Assembly (NCBI GenBank): GCA_031260455.1
Contig: JAIRJW010000047.1
Span: 1-64,000 of the forward strand
Direction: 5' to 3'
DNA: 64,000 bases
Origin: Fluviicola sp.
GTDB lineage: Bacteria > Bacteroidota > Bacteroidia > Flavobacteriales_D > Crocinitomicaceae
The notes under the pieces were generated by a model. The model was not told where the DNA came from. It saw only the letters and a list, made by a program, of their open reading frames with translations, and made no database searches. Below, in pieces: positions 34,003 through 42,118 of the stretch. The translations under genes and the position numbers were made by a program. Positions within the stretch are counted from its first letter, which is position 1, and each line of letters opens with the position of its first letter.

Positions 34003-35790
34003 ATGAAGTCTCTAAGCTATTTAAACAAATATTTCTATAAATACCGCTGGCGCTTACTGCTTGGTATCCTTTTTATCATCATTAACAATTATTTTGGAGC
34101 CAGGATTCCCGTTATTATCGGTGAATCCATGGATATTCTGAAAGGAAACAAAACTCTTGGTCCGGGAGAAACCCTTTTTCTGACAGCTATCAGCCTGGCC
34201 GGATTTGTCATTCTTTTTAACATTATTAAAGGATTTTTTCTCTTCCTCACCCGGCAGACACTGATCGTAATGTCACGATACATTGAATTTGACCTGAAAA
34301 ATGAGATTTTCGAAAAATACCAGCAACTGGATTACAAGTTTTACAAAAGTCAGTCGACCGGGGATTTAATGAACCGGATTTCCGAAGATGTTTCACAAGT
34401 GAGACAGTACCTTGGTCCGGGAATTATGTATTCCGTCAACCTGATTGCGCTCTTTCCTTTCAGTCTCTACCAGATGCTGAAGATCAACACAGAGCTGGCT
34501 TTTTACGCATTGGTTCCGCTTCCGGTTATGGCTGTTCTGATCTACCTGGTTTCAACCCGCATGAACAAGCTCAGTAAAGACGTGCAAAAAGAACAATCCC
34601 GGCTAAGTACACTCGGACAAGAAACCTTTTCCGGAATTCGTGTGATCAAAGCCTACATTCAGGAGAAACATGCCAGGGAGAATTTTGAAGAAAGCTCTCA
34701 ATCCTACCTGAAAAAGACCATGCGCCTGGTTCGTACCAACGCACTTTTCACACCAACCATTTCTTTATTGATCGGTACAAGTACTTTATTGAGTATTTAC
34801 ATCGGAGGAATTGCCACTTTCGATGTGAAAAGCGGTGTAACAACAGGTCAGATACTTACCATTATCCTGCTTATTTACAACTTGACCTGGCCTTTTGCCA
34901 GTATTGGCTGGGTTACGAGCATCAACCAGCGTGCAGCTGCCTCCCAGGAACGCATCAATGAATTTTTAAGAACGGAACCAGCTATTAAAAATACCAATCA
35001 GAACCCAGTTGAAACTTTTGAAGAAATTCGTTTCGAGCACGTGTCATTTCGTTACAAACCAGATCTCCCGGACGTTCTTTCCAACATTAATTTCACCCTG
35101 AGACGAGGCGAATCGCTGGGAATTATCGGGAAAACCGGATCCGGCAAGTCAACACTTCTGCAATTAATCGTGCGCCAGCTTGATCCTTCTTCCGGAAAAG
35201 TCATTTACAACCGGGAAGAACTGGCTTCTGTGAATCTGGGCGAATACCGCAAGCAGATTTCGGTGGTCCCGCAGGATGTGTTTTTATTCTCAGATACAAT
35301 TAAAAACAATATCGCTTTCGGAGCATTGGACCTGGAAACCGTTTCACAGGAGGAAATTGAAGAAGCGGCTAAAAACGCCCATGTTTTACACAATATTGAA
35401 GCCTTTCCCGAAAAATTTGAAACGTTGCTTGGCGAGCGTGGAGTCAATCTTTCCGGTGGACAAAAACAACGTGTGAGCATTGCACGCGCCCTGATCCGCA
35501 AACCTCAAATCCTTCTACTGGACGATTGTTTATCAGCAGTAGATACCGAAACAGAGGAAATTATCCTGCGCAACCTGAAAAAACTGAATAAGGAAAGCCA
35601 GATAACCACTGTAATTGTCAGTCACCGGATTTCCAGTCTCCGAAATGCGGATTACATCCTGGTACTTGATGACGGACGAATCGTGGAAGAAGGAAAACCA
35701 ACCGATCTGCTCGGAAAAGACAGTCGCTACCGCGAGATGTACGAGAAGCAGTTGATCGAGGAAAGCAATCCCTACCTGACGGAAGATTAA
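34003..35790 (+). CDS. ABC exporter half-transporter (MsbA/MdlB-like)
   Basis: 595 residues with a fused membrane and ATPase domain. Six helices fall in residues 1-310 (first LLLGILFIIINNYFGA). The nucleotide-binding domain (about 345-580) has Walker A GKTGSGKST, Q-loop VVPQDVF, signature LSGGQKQR, Walker B ILLLDDCLSAVD and the switch His in VIVSHR. It functions as a dimer in the inner membrane to export lipids, peptides or drugs; the substrate is not evident. A single copy with no partner gene suggests a homodimer. Confidence 0.93.
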   Translation: MKSLSYLNKYFYKYRWRLLLGILFIIINNYFGARIPVIIGESMDILKGNKTLGPGETLFLTAISLAGFVILFNIIKGFFLFLTRQTLIVMSRYIEFDLKNEIFEKYQQLDYKFYKSQSTGDLMNRISEDVSQVRQYLGPGIMYSVNLIALFPFSLYQMLKINTELAFYALVPLPVMAVLIYLVSTRMNKLSKDVQKEQSRLSTLGQETFSGIRVIKAYIQEKHARENFEESSQSYLKKTMRLVRTNALFTPTISLLIGTSTLLSIYIGGIATFDVKSGVTTGQILTIILLIYNLTWPFASIGWVTSINQRAAASQERINEFLRTEPAIKNTNQNPVETFEEIRFEHVSFRYKPDLPDVLSNINFTLRRGESLGIIGKTGSGKSTLLQLIVRQLDPSSGKVIYNREELASVNLGEYRKQISVVPQDVFLFSDTIKNNIAFGALDLETVSQEEIEEAAKNAHVLHNIEAFPEKFETLLGERGVNLSGGQKQRVSIARALIRKPQILLLDDCLSAVDTETEEIILRNLKKLNKESQITTVIVSHRISSLRNADYILVLDDGRIVEEGKPTDLLGKDSRYREMYEKQLIEESNPYLTED

Positions 35791-35899
35791 TCCGGGGCGA
35801 ATCTCAGGTTATTAAATCATCTGTGGAAACGAGATAAGCTTTGTCTGCTAGCAAAAGGGGCATGACTTGTCCCGCCAATACTGGATGTCTATATGCACT

Positions 35900-36610
35900 T
35901 TACTCTTTCTCCGGATGTAGAAGCAGGTAATGCTCCAGCTTATCCTTAATAAAAGTAACCAACTCCATGTCAGACGCTGTTTTGAGAAAATCTTCGTCCA
36001 TAGCCATAAAGTGTATGAAATCCAGGAAATCATCCTGACTCAGTTTGATGATGTCGTAGGAAACATACAAACGCAATAATTCCTGGACAAGTTCTTCTTT
36101 CTTATCCGCGTATTCTTTCTGAGCTACCAGGCTTTTCGATTGCTCCCTTTTTGAAAAACGCTGGTAAAGTGCCGTTATCGGGCTTTGAAATGCTTCAATT
36201 CCCGTGATAGTCCTGGTTTCACGCAATGCCAGGTCCGCGCGCTCTTCCTTAATCTGTTGAATCGATTTCAAAGGCTTAATCACAACTTCTTCAATCTGGT
36301 GAGCTTTACGCTCAACAGCCGCATAAATTTCGTAATGGCAGGAAGAATCCCCCTTAACACGAAAGCCATAACGTTCATATCCTTTTACTGACAGAATAAT
36401 TGAATCGTTATCTCCGACATACACTCCGAAAGTTCCGTTGGGCTGACCAAAAACCCCCTCTCCGGTAGTTGTATTCACGACCATCAGGTTCAAAAAAGTG
36501 TGCTTATTCAAAGTATCTTCTACTTTTCCTTTCAGCCAGACCTTGTCACAGGGTTTTTGCCCATAAGTCATCCCAGATAAAAGTAATAAGATTGGAACAA
36601 TTAGTTTCAT
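35900..36610 (-). CDS. Secreted carboxypeptidase-regulatory-like domain protein
   Basis: 236 residues. After a signal peptide (MKLIVPILLLLSGMTYGQ) comes a CarboxypepD_reg-like beta-sandwich (about 22-115: WLKGKVEDTLNKHTFLNLMV with GVFGQPNGTFGVYVGDNDSI), common at the start of Bacteroidetes outer-membrane proteins. The remainder is a helical, charged region (about 120-236) with ERADLALRETRTITGIEAFQ. It lacks a beta-barrel, so it is a stand-alone periplasmic protein of unknown role. It is convergent with the ABC exporter and divergent from a gene remnant. Confidence 0.82.
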   Translation of the reverse strand: MKLIVPILLLLSGMTYGQKPCDKVWLKGKVEDTLNKHTFLNLMVVNTTTGEGVFGQPNGTFGVYVGDNDSIILSVKGYERYGFRVKGDSSCHYEIYAAVERKAHQIEEVVIKPLKSIQQIKEERADLALRETRTITGIEAFQSPITALYQRFSKREQSKSLVAQKEYADKKEELVQELLRLYVSYDIIKLSQDDFLDFIHFMAMDEDFLKTASDMELVTFIKDKLEHYLLLHPEKE

Positions 36611-36724
36611 GAAACGAAAATATGACTTTTTTTCAGGGTTTCATTTCCATTAACGATTATTTAGACGAATGAAAGATGTGTTACCTGTTTACAAAACCAC
36701 GAAAACGATGAGAATGCTGAAACC

Positions 36725-37141
36725 CTGTCAGGAGCATTCTATTTCGCTTTTCGGCTTCCGAGGTCCTTCATTACATCAGATTTGATCCACGATGAACAAA
36801 GAACGGCCTATCTCCTGGCTTACAAAGATTATGAAATGTAAAAACCTATAAAATAACTTTTCAATACCGCATACAGCTATGCTGGAAAAATGGATTTCGA
36901 CCAAGAGATCATCGTCATTCCGGTCGGGATTTTCGAATTAGCCTACAACTCCGTGGAAAAGCGTTTGGAAGCTGTTCCTGACAATATGTTAGAAGAATCA
37001 GTAGCACAACAACGAATACGGCTTTATCCAAATCCCAGCAACGATGGAACTTTTTCTTTGAAATCCGCTTCGGAAGCCGTACAGCGTAATACGAACGGAT
37101 TAATATGTCCTGGAATGGGCCACCTCCTCAAAAGTTCGTAA
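36725..37141 (+). pseudogene. Remnant of a secreted T9SS-cargo protein
   Basis: Two out-of-frame pieces fill the 540-base gap before mnmA. The first reads LSGAFYFAFRLPRSFITSDL, then DEQRTAYLLAYKDYEM and a stop. The second runs from about 36862 and contains NTAYSYAGKMDFDQEIIVIP and, near its end, the type A sorting-domain motif RIRLYPNPSNDGTFSLKS. Beyond that motif the expected strand pattern ends after about 25 unrelated residues. A C-terminal type IX secretion signal without a complete protein in front marks a decayed gene, probably a large adhesin or enzyme. The last 83 codons could still be translated from ATG at 36890. Confidence 0.6.
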
Positions 37142-37146
37142 ATTTG
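37139..37146 (+). promoter_or_regulatory. -7 promoter element four bases before mnmA
   Basis: TAAATTTG then CAAC then ATG: predicted leaderless start. It overlaps the stop codon region of the upstream remnant. Confidence 0.55.
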
Positions 37147-37150
37147 CAAC

Positions 37151-38329
37151 ATGAAAAGAGTGGTTGTAGGCCTATCAGGCGGAGTAGATTCCAGTGTCGG
37201 CGCATATCTGCTGCTGCAGGAAGGTTATGAAGTGATAGGGCTTTTCATGCGTAACTGGCACGATGAAACCGTAACACTCTCCAACGATTGTCCGTGGATT
37301 GACGACAGCAATGACGCACTTTTAGTAGCTGAACATTTAGGCATTCCGTTCCAGGTACTGGACCTGAGCAGAGAATACAAAGAACGAATCGTGGATTACA
37401 TGTTTGCCGAATACGAAGCTGGCAGAACTCCCAACCCGGATATTCTTTGTAACCGGGAAATCAAATTCGACGTGTTTCTGAAAGCAGCCCTGGATTTAGG
37501 GGCAGATTATGTCGCAACAGGTCATTATTGCCGTAGAACAACAACCGAAGATGGTATTCATCACTTATTGGCAGGTTTGGACCCCAGCAAAGATCAATCC
37601 TATTTCCTGTGCCAATTATCCCAGGAGCAGCTCTCCAAAGCCCTCTTCCCGATCGGAAATCTTCAAAAATCAGAGGTTAGAGCCATTGCAAAAGAAATTG
37701 GTTTGGTTACCGCGGATAAAAAAGATTCACAAGGATTGTGTTTTGTTGGTAAAATTTCACTTCCGGAGTTTCTTCAACAAAAACTTCAAGTTAAACATGG
37801 TAATGTTATAGAAATCAATAATAATGAAGATCAGTTTGAGAAATATTCTTCTATTCCGGTTGATCTGGACCATGTAGTCGAACTCAGCAGGGGATTCATC
37901 TACTCTCCCGATATGGGAACTGGTGTTGAAAAACATATCGGAGCACATTTCTATACAATCGGACAACGAAAAGGACTACATATTGGAGGAAGACCAAACC
38001 CGTCGTTTGTAATCGGAATCGATATCGAAACGAATACGGTATATTCCGGACAAAAAGATGAGCACCCGGGATTGAACAAATGGGCGTTGAAAATTGAATC
38101 CAGGGAAATGCATTGGGTCAACCCATCCTATAAAATGCAAATTGGTGAAGAAAGAGAATTCCTGGTCAGAATCCGCTACCGCCAGCCTTTACAAAAAGGA
38201 ACCCTTACCAGGCTGGAAAGCGGTTTCTACATTTTATTTGACCAGAAACAACGCGGGATAGCCCCGGGACAGTTTGCCGCTCTTTATATAGGAGAAGAAC
38301 TGGTAGGGTCAGGAATCATTTCTCATTAG
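37151..38329 (+). CDS. mnmA: tRNA-specific 2-thiouridylase MnmA
   Basis: 392 residues. The PP-loop SGGVDSS is at residues 9-15, and the two catalytic cysteines are C100 ([10 protein letters not shown]) and C197 (QGLCFVGKI). GHYCRR and the C-terminal barrel ([21 protein letters not shown]) are typical. It adds sulfur to uridine 34 of Glu, Gln and Lys tRNAs using ATP and a persulfide donor. Residues about 215-245 include an insertion [21 protein letters not shown] relative to E. coli. Its last 14 bases overlap the convergent XRE regulator gene. Confidence 0.97.
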   Translation: MKRVVVGLSGGVDSSVGAYLLLQEGYEVIGLFMRNWHDETVTLSNDCPWIDDSNDALLVAEHLGIPFQVLDLSREYKERIVDYMFAEYEAGRTPNPDILCNREIKFDVFLKAALDLGADYVATGHYCRRTTTEDGIHHLLAGLDPSKDQSYFLCQLSQEQLSKALFPIGNLQKSEVRAIAKEIGLVTADKKDSQGLCFVGKISLPEFLQQKLQVKHGNVIEINNNEDQFEKYSSIPVDLDHVVELSRGFIYSPDMGTGVEKHIGAHFYTIGQRKGLHIGGRPNPSFVIGIDIETNTVYSGQKDEHPGLNKWALKIESREMHWVNPSYKMQIGEEREFLVRIRYRQPLQKGTLTRLESGFYILFDQKQRGIAPGQFAALYIGEELVGSGIISH

Positions 38330-38687
38330 GAAGAAACACATCAAAAGTAAAATCCTCATAGAAAATCAATGTTTTAACGATTTTCTTACCCGTTCCGTAA
38401 CGGGCAGATTTTCTTTGCGTTTGTAGCTCCAAAGCATCTGAAATCTCCTCGCTTTCCTTCATCAAATCTGTCTTTTTAACAAGAGTTTGCCGACCTGTAA
38501 ACAACCATTCGGCAGAGACACGCGGAAAAGCGAGTAACAGTTTCTCCATAAAATCAAAACCCGGCTTGTTTCTGCCGCTCAATACATGGCTCACATTCGA
38601 GCGCTGCACTCCGATCCGGTCAGCGAAGGAACCCGCATTCAGCTTATGTGAATCCATTATCATTCTCAAACGATCTTTGATTTCCAT
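38316..38687 (-). CDS. XRE-family regulator, probably autoregulated
   Basis: 123 residues from [17 protein letters not shown]. The HTH (about 5-60) reads [20 protein letters not shown] then [16 protein letters not shown], the phage-repressor-like XRE pattern. The C-terminal half (about 70-123) is charged with [18 protein letters not shown] and has no known domain. Met12 of a longer frame is chosen because it puts the -7 box TACATTTG five bases upstream. That box lies inside a TTACATTTGTRA operator-like site, so the protein probably represses itself. It overlaps mnmA tail-to-tail. Confidence 0.87.
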   Translation of the reverse strand: MEIKDRLRMIMDSHKLNAGSFADRIGVQRSNVSHVLSGRNKPGFDFMEKLLLAFPRVSAEWLFTGRQTLVKKTDLMKESEEISDALELQTQRKSARYGTGKKIVKTLIFYEDFTFDVFLPNEK

Positions 38688-38691
38688 AATC

Positions 38692-38737
38692 ACAAATGTA
38701 ACGTATTTTTTACATTTCAAATAATTTACATTTGTAA
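38692..38737 (-). promoter_or_regulatory. XRE promoter with repeated TTACAwwTGTAA operators
   Basis: Minus-strand promoter TTG (38720-38718), 17 bases, TACATTTG (38700-38693), then ATG five bases on. TTACATTTGTAA at 38726-38737 and the related TTACATTTGTga (minus strand, 38701-38690) bracket it, with a half site TTACATTT at 38710-38717 between. The arrangement suits repressor binding over the promoter. A further perfect copy of the motif is at 39155. Confidence 0.6.
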
Positions 38738-38746
38738 CAATTTAAA

Positions 38747-38780
38747 ATAAAAAGAGCCACCAGAAAATGCGCTCTTTTCA
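38747..38780 (-). terminator. Terminator of the 62-residue small protein gene
   Basis: AAAAGAGC pairs with GCTCTTTT; on the minus strand the stem is followed by TTTATTTT. Confidence 0.65.
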
Positions 38781-38801
38781 TTCTATCTGTTTTTATGACA
38801 A

Positions 38802-38990
38802 CTAATTAGAGCTATAACTAAAGAAAAGTGAACTATTTTTGGCCTGGGATGGGTTAGGTCCAAACGTAACCAAATCCATTAATTGAGCAACTTCAACAAT
38901 ACTCAGATTACTATCCTTTCCCATAGCCTTATGACGTGCCAGTTTGTTTTTTGCCAGGTTAATTACGCTATTAATCATCATGCTTTCCAT
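38802..38990 (-). CDS. Small protein (62 aa), unknown function
   Basis: Reads MESMMINSVINLAKNKLARH, then KAMGKDSNLSIVEVAQLMDL and a polar tail ending SSLFFSYSSN. No Cys, no signal peptide, and a helical N-terminal half. A terminator follows the stop and an AT-rich promoter region with a candidate XRE operator (39155) lies about 165 bases upstream, so the XRE regulator next door may control it. Coding nature is supported by the start context and terminator only; no family is recognised. Confidence 0.5.
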   Translation of the reverse strand: MESMMINSVINLAKNKLARHKAMGKDSNLSIVEVAQLMDLVTFGPNPSQAKNSSLFFSYSSN

Positions 38991-39154
38991 AATATTATAA
39001 ATTCAATCTGCTCCCGTTTACGCCACTATTTTGAATTAGGTTACAAAATCATTAAAAAAAATCAAATCGGGTTGATTTATATTTAATGATAAAGGTCAAA
39101 CAAATAATAATAACAAATTGATTATAAATAAAATATGTTTAGAAACAAGATCTA

Positions 39155-39166
39155 TTACATATGTAA
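39155..39166. promoter_or_regulatory. Palindromic operator TTACATATGTAA
   Basis: Perfect 12-bp palindrome of the same TTACAwwTGTAA form as the sites in the XRE promoter 420 bases away. It lies in the gap between the 62-residue gene and the DjlA-like gene. Confidence 0.5.
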
Positions 39167-39175
39167 CAATAAAAA

Positions 39176-39949
39176 TCAATCAGAAATCAGTTCCTCATAA
39201 GCATCCTGAACTTCCAGAAAACGTTGGGCATTTTCCATCATTTCCTCTTGGGAAAGCCCCGGATTACTATCAGGATGGTATCTTTTTGCAAGCGTCCGGT
39301 AGCGCTTTTTAATCGCTTCATTTGTAGCATTTGAACTCAAACTCAGGATGGCTAAAGCAAATTTTCTGCGAGTTCCGCTATTTGCAATCTCATACAAACG
39401 GGCATTATTTGCCTGGCCAAAGATTCGTTTACGAAACTCAATGATTTTATTTTCAATGTATATTGAACGCACCCCGATCAATTCTCCCAGACGGATCAAA
39501 GCTGTGAATTCGCGGTCAATCATATCTCCATCTGCAAAAACAAGATTCATGAGAAAATCAACCAGATCTGCCCGGTCTTTTGTATCAGTCATTTTTCGCA
39601 CAATCCAGTTCGCAACACTTCTCACATGAATAGACGTTTCATTCACCAAGTCTAGCTCATGGGCAATTTCAAGCGAATCTATCTTAAATTTATCATGAAT
39701 ATAAACAACTACAAACAATTGTTTTTCAAATGATTTTGTTGAATTTTTACGCATTATCCACGCGGAAAGCAAAATGTAAATCTGAAAGACTGTTTTTTCG
39801 TTCTTCTTCCCTGCCGGAGGCTGAAAGCTCCTTTTTAAAACAAGTTCCGAACTAAGCTTCTGTTCTTTTACGTCCGACCGATATCTTCTGAAAAGAATGA
39901 TAATCAGCAGGCAAAAAAGCATCAGTAATATGATACCTAAGACAATCAT
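39176..39949 (-). CDS. DjlA-like membrane co-chaperone, second copy
   Basis: 257 residues: an N-terminal membrane helix (MIVLGIILLMLFCLLIIILF), a TerB-like helical domain (about 60-170, with VFADGDMIDREFTALIRLGE) and a C-terminal J domain carrying NATNEAIKKRYRTLAKRYHP with the HPD motif. It shares the order of the gene at 17865 but little direct identity, so the two are distant paralogues. It would recruit DnaK to the inner membrane. It is last in a unit with DUF3820 and a 27-codon ORF. Confidence 0.87.
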   Translation of the reverse strand: MIVLGIILLMLFCLLIIILFRRYRSDVKEQKLSSELVLKRSFQPPAGKKNEKTVFQIYILLSAWIMRKNSTKSFEKQLFVVVYIHDKFKIDSLEIAHELDLVNETSIHVRSVANWIVRKMTDTKDRADLVDFLMNLVFADGDMIDREFTALIRLGELIGVRSIYIENKIIEFRKRIFGQANNARLYEIANSGTRRKFALAILSLSSNATNEAIKKRYRTLAKRYHPDSNPGLSQEEMMENAQRFLEVQDAYEELISD

Positions 39950-39961
39950 TCCATATTCTCT

Positions 39962-40045
39962 TTATGCTCCCGACAGATGTTTGCTACTCCCGGTTTCTGA
40001 TTGAAGCAACGAGTCCAAAAACTGATTTAAATCCTCCTTATCCAT
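39962..40045 (-). CDS. 27-residue ORF coupled to the DUF3820 gene
   Basis: Reads MDKEDLNQFLDSLLQSETGS then SKHLSGA. Its ATG overlaps the DUF3820 stop codon by one base (TAATG) and the DjlA-like gene begins 12 bases after its stop, so all three are likely translated from one message. The start is preceded by no strong ribosome site, consistent with coupling. It is acidic and helical. It could be a small functional peptide or merely an open stretch. Confidence 0.4.
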   Translation of the reverse strand: MDKEDLNQFLDSLLQSETGSSKHLSGA

Positions 40046-40257
40046 TATTTAGGCATTAACGGATAAATCAAATGCTCCAGTCCATTCATTTTGATTTCAT
40101 AGATCAATTCAAGTTGTTGTCCCAGTTTTCCTGGAGGAAATCCATTCTGTTTGAACCAAACCAAGTAATTTCCCGGTAAATGGATCAAATACCGGTCTTT
40201 GTATTTTCCGAAAGGCATTTTTGTTTTTGCCAATATTACCAATTGATGTTCATCCAT
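40045..40257 (-). CDS. DUF3820 family small protein
   Basis: 70 residues. The motif MPFGKYKDRYLIHLPGNYLV then WFKQNGFPPGKLGQQL is the DUF3820 signature (called a putative quorum-sensing-regulated virulence factor family), also seen as a small module attached to exonucleases. Cytoplasmic, function unknown. First gene of the DUF3820-27-codon ORF-DjlA unit. Confidence 0.9.
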   Translation of the reverse strand: MDEHQLVILAKTKMPFGKYKDRYLIHLPGNYLVWFKQNGFPPGKLGQQLELIYEIKMNGLEHLIYPLMPK

Positions 40258-40311
40258 TAGGTGAATTTAGCTCAAATTCGCCAGATTAAAGGCATATTCT
40301 GAAAATTGCAA

Positions 40312-41763
40312 TTACTCCGGTATCCGTTTCAATATTTCCAGTAAATAATCCCAGAACTTCTGAACGGATGAAATCTGAACACATTCATCCGGAGAATGCG
40401 CACCGCGAATGTTCGGCCCGAAAGAAATCATATCCATTCCCGGGAAGTGTTTCCCAAGAATTCCACATTCCAAACCGGCATGGCATGCTTTGATATCCGG
40501 TTCTGCATTGAATTTCTCCCGGTACAAATCCGCCATGAGATTCAGGATTACTGAATCCGGATTTGGTTCCCATCCCGGATAATCACCATTTTGGACAACA
40601 GCCACGCCCGCACTTTCAAAAGCTGTACGAATGGCATTCGCTACATCCGTCCTGGAAGATTCCACGGAGCTGCGCTGCAGCGATTGTGTCGTATATTTCC
40701 CGTCTCCAACCATTACTTTTGCCAGGCTGGAAGAAGCCTCCACCAAGCCGGGGATCAATGGGCTCATGCGGAAAACTCCATTATGAACAGCATAAATTGA
40801 ATTTACAATTCGTTCAAAATCAACATGATTAACTACTCTGTTTAAATCTGAAGTTTCAGAAATTATCCAGTTCGCATCTTTCTCTATCGTATGGAATTCT
40901 GCTTTAATTTGTGCAATGATTTCATCTGCAGCCTGGTGAAACCGGGTCTTTTCGTTTTTCAAAATCGCTATAACAGCTGTGCTTTCACGCGGAATAGCAT
41001 TTCTCAAACTTCCTCCGTCCAAAGAGCATAAACGCACATCTGTTACCGACATCACATGATACAGGAAACGATTCATCCACTTGTTGGCATTTCCTCTTCC
41101 CAGATGGATATCCATCCCGGAATGACCACCCAGCAATCCTCTCAAACGGATTTCAACACATAAGTAATTATTCGGCAAATCTTCATAAGTAATCTCCGTA
41201 GTCGTATTGGTATCAATTCCTCCGGCGCACCCGACAGACAATTCATCATCATCTTCCGTATCCAGGTTCAATAAAATAGTTCCCGTAATATTGGAAGCAT
41301 CCACCTGCAATGCTCCGGTCATTCCGGTCTCTTCATCAATCGTAAACAACGCTTCGATTGCAGGATGTGGAATGTCTGTTGATTTCAAAATGGTCATAAT
41401 GGCTGCTACTCCGATTCCGTTATCCGCACCAAGAGTCGTTCCGTTTGCTCTTACCCAGTCGCCGTTTACAATCATTTCAATTCCCTGTTCATCAAAATCG
41501 AAGATAGTATCGGAATTTTTCTGGTGAACCATGTCCAGATGTGACTGCATTACAATGGTTTGGCGACCTTCCATTCCAGCAGTTGCAGGCTTTTTGATCA
41601 CCACATTCCCGATTTTATCCTGGATAGTTTCCAATCCCAGTGATTTTCCGAATTCTATCATAAACGCGATTACACGTTCCTCTTTCTTAGATGCTCTTGG
41701 CACTGCATTCAAATCTGCAAAGTGATTCCACAATGCATTCGGTTCTAAATTTCTTACTTCCAT
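40312..41763 (-). CDS. pepD: Aminoacyl-histidine dipeptidase (PepD, M20 family)
   Basis: 483 residues, the PepD length. The metal site is visible as QSHLDMVHQKN (His and Asp, about 78-88), GADNGIGVAAIM (Asp near 118), the Glu pair in TIDEETGMTGAL near 148, LNLDTEDDD and the C-terminal HAGLECGIL and GPNIRGAHSPDECVQI. It cleaves carnosine-like and other dipeptides in the cytoplasm with two zinc ions. It is monocistronic, upstream of DUF3820 by 54 bases on the same strand. Confidence 0.95.
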   Translation of the reverse strand: MEVRNLEPNALWNHFADLNAVPRASKKEERVIAFMIEFGKSLGLETIQDKIGNVVIKKPATAGMEGRQTIVMQSHLDMVHQKNSDTIFDFDEQGIEMIVNGDWVRANGTTLGADNGIGVAAIMTILKSTDIPHPAIEALFTIDEETGMTGALQVDASNITGTILLNLDTEDDDELSVGCAGGIDTNTTTEITYEDLPNNYLCVEIRLRGLLGGHSGMDIHLGRGNANKWMNRFLYHVMSVTDVRLCSLDGGSLRNAIPRESTAVIAILKNEKTRFHQAADEIIAQIKAEFHTIEKDANWIISETSDLNRVVNHVDFERIVNSIYAVHNGVFRMSPLIPGLVEASSSLAKVMVGDGKYTTQSLQRSSVESSRTDVANAIRTAFESAGVAVVQNGDYPGWEPNPDSVILNLMADLYREKFNAEPDIKACHAGLECGILGKHFPGMDMISFGPNIRGAHSPDECVQISSVQKFWDYLLEILKRIPE

Positions 41764-41826
41764 AATTTGATCAATTGCGAATTAAATATCCAAAATCAGA
41801 ATTTCTCATTTGTAATTCGGAATTAT

Positions 41827-42042
41827 TCAACTGTTTCTGATATTTACAATTCTGTTAATGTACAAGTCCTCCACTTTAGCTCTCGCCCATGGTGTTTTAC
41901 GCAAAAATTTCAGGCTGGATTTCACGCTCGGCTCATTAATAAAACAATTAACGGGAATTAATTTTCCCAGGCGCTCAAAACCGAATTCATCCACCAATTC
42001 GGTGATCATTCGTTCCAGCGTTATTCCGTGCAGTGGATCCAT
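41827..42042 (-). CDS. VF530-family DNA-binding protein (DUF2132)
   Basis: 71 residues: [20 protein letters not shown], then [20 protein letters not shown] and [18 protein letters not shown]. This pattern is that of the VF530/DUF2132 family, a small helical fold reported to bind DNA in Aliivibrio. Cytoplasmic; role unknown. It follows ettA on the same strand after a hairpin, so it has probably its own transcript. Confidence 0.92.
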   Translation of the reverse strand: MDPLHGITLERMITELVDEFGFERLGKLIPVNCFINEPSVKSSLKFLRKTPWARAKVEDLYINRIVNIRNS

Positions 42043-42067
42043 TTCTTCAAATTTTTAATTTGAAGAA

Positions 42068-42110
42068 AATTATCAATTATTAAACTTTGAGCATTAAACC
42101 ATTGATAATT
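42068..42110 (-). terminator. Hairpin after ettA
   Basis: AATTATCAAT and ATTGATAATT arms; on the minus strand the second arm continues into TTTTCTTC. Related to the stem at 18652. Confidence 0.5.
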
Positions 42111-42118
42111 CTCTTATT

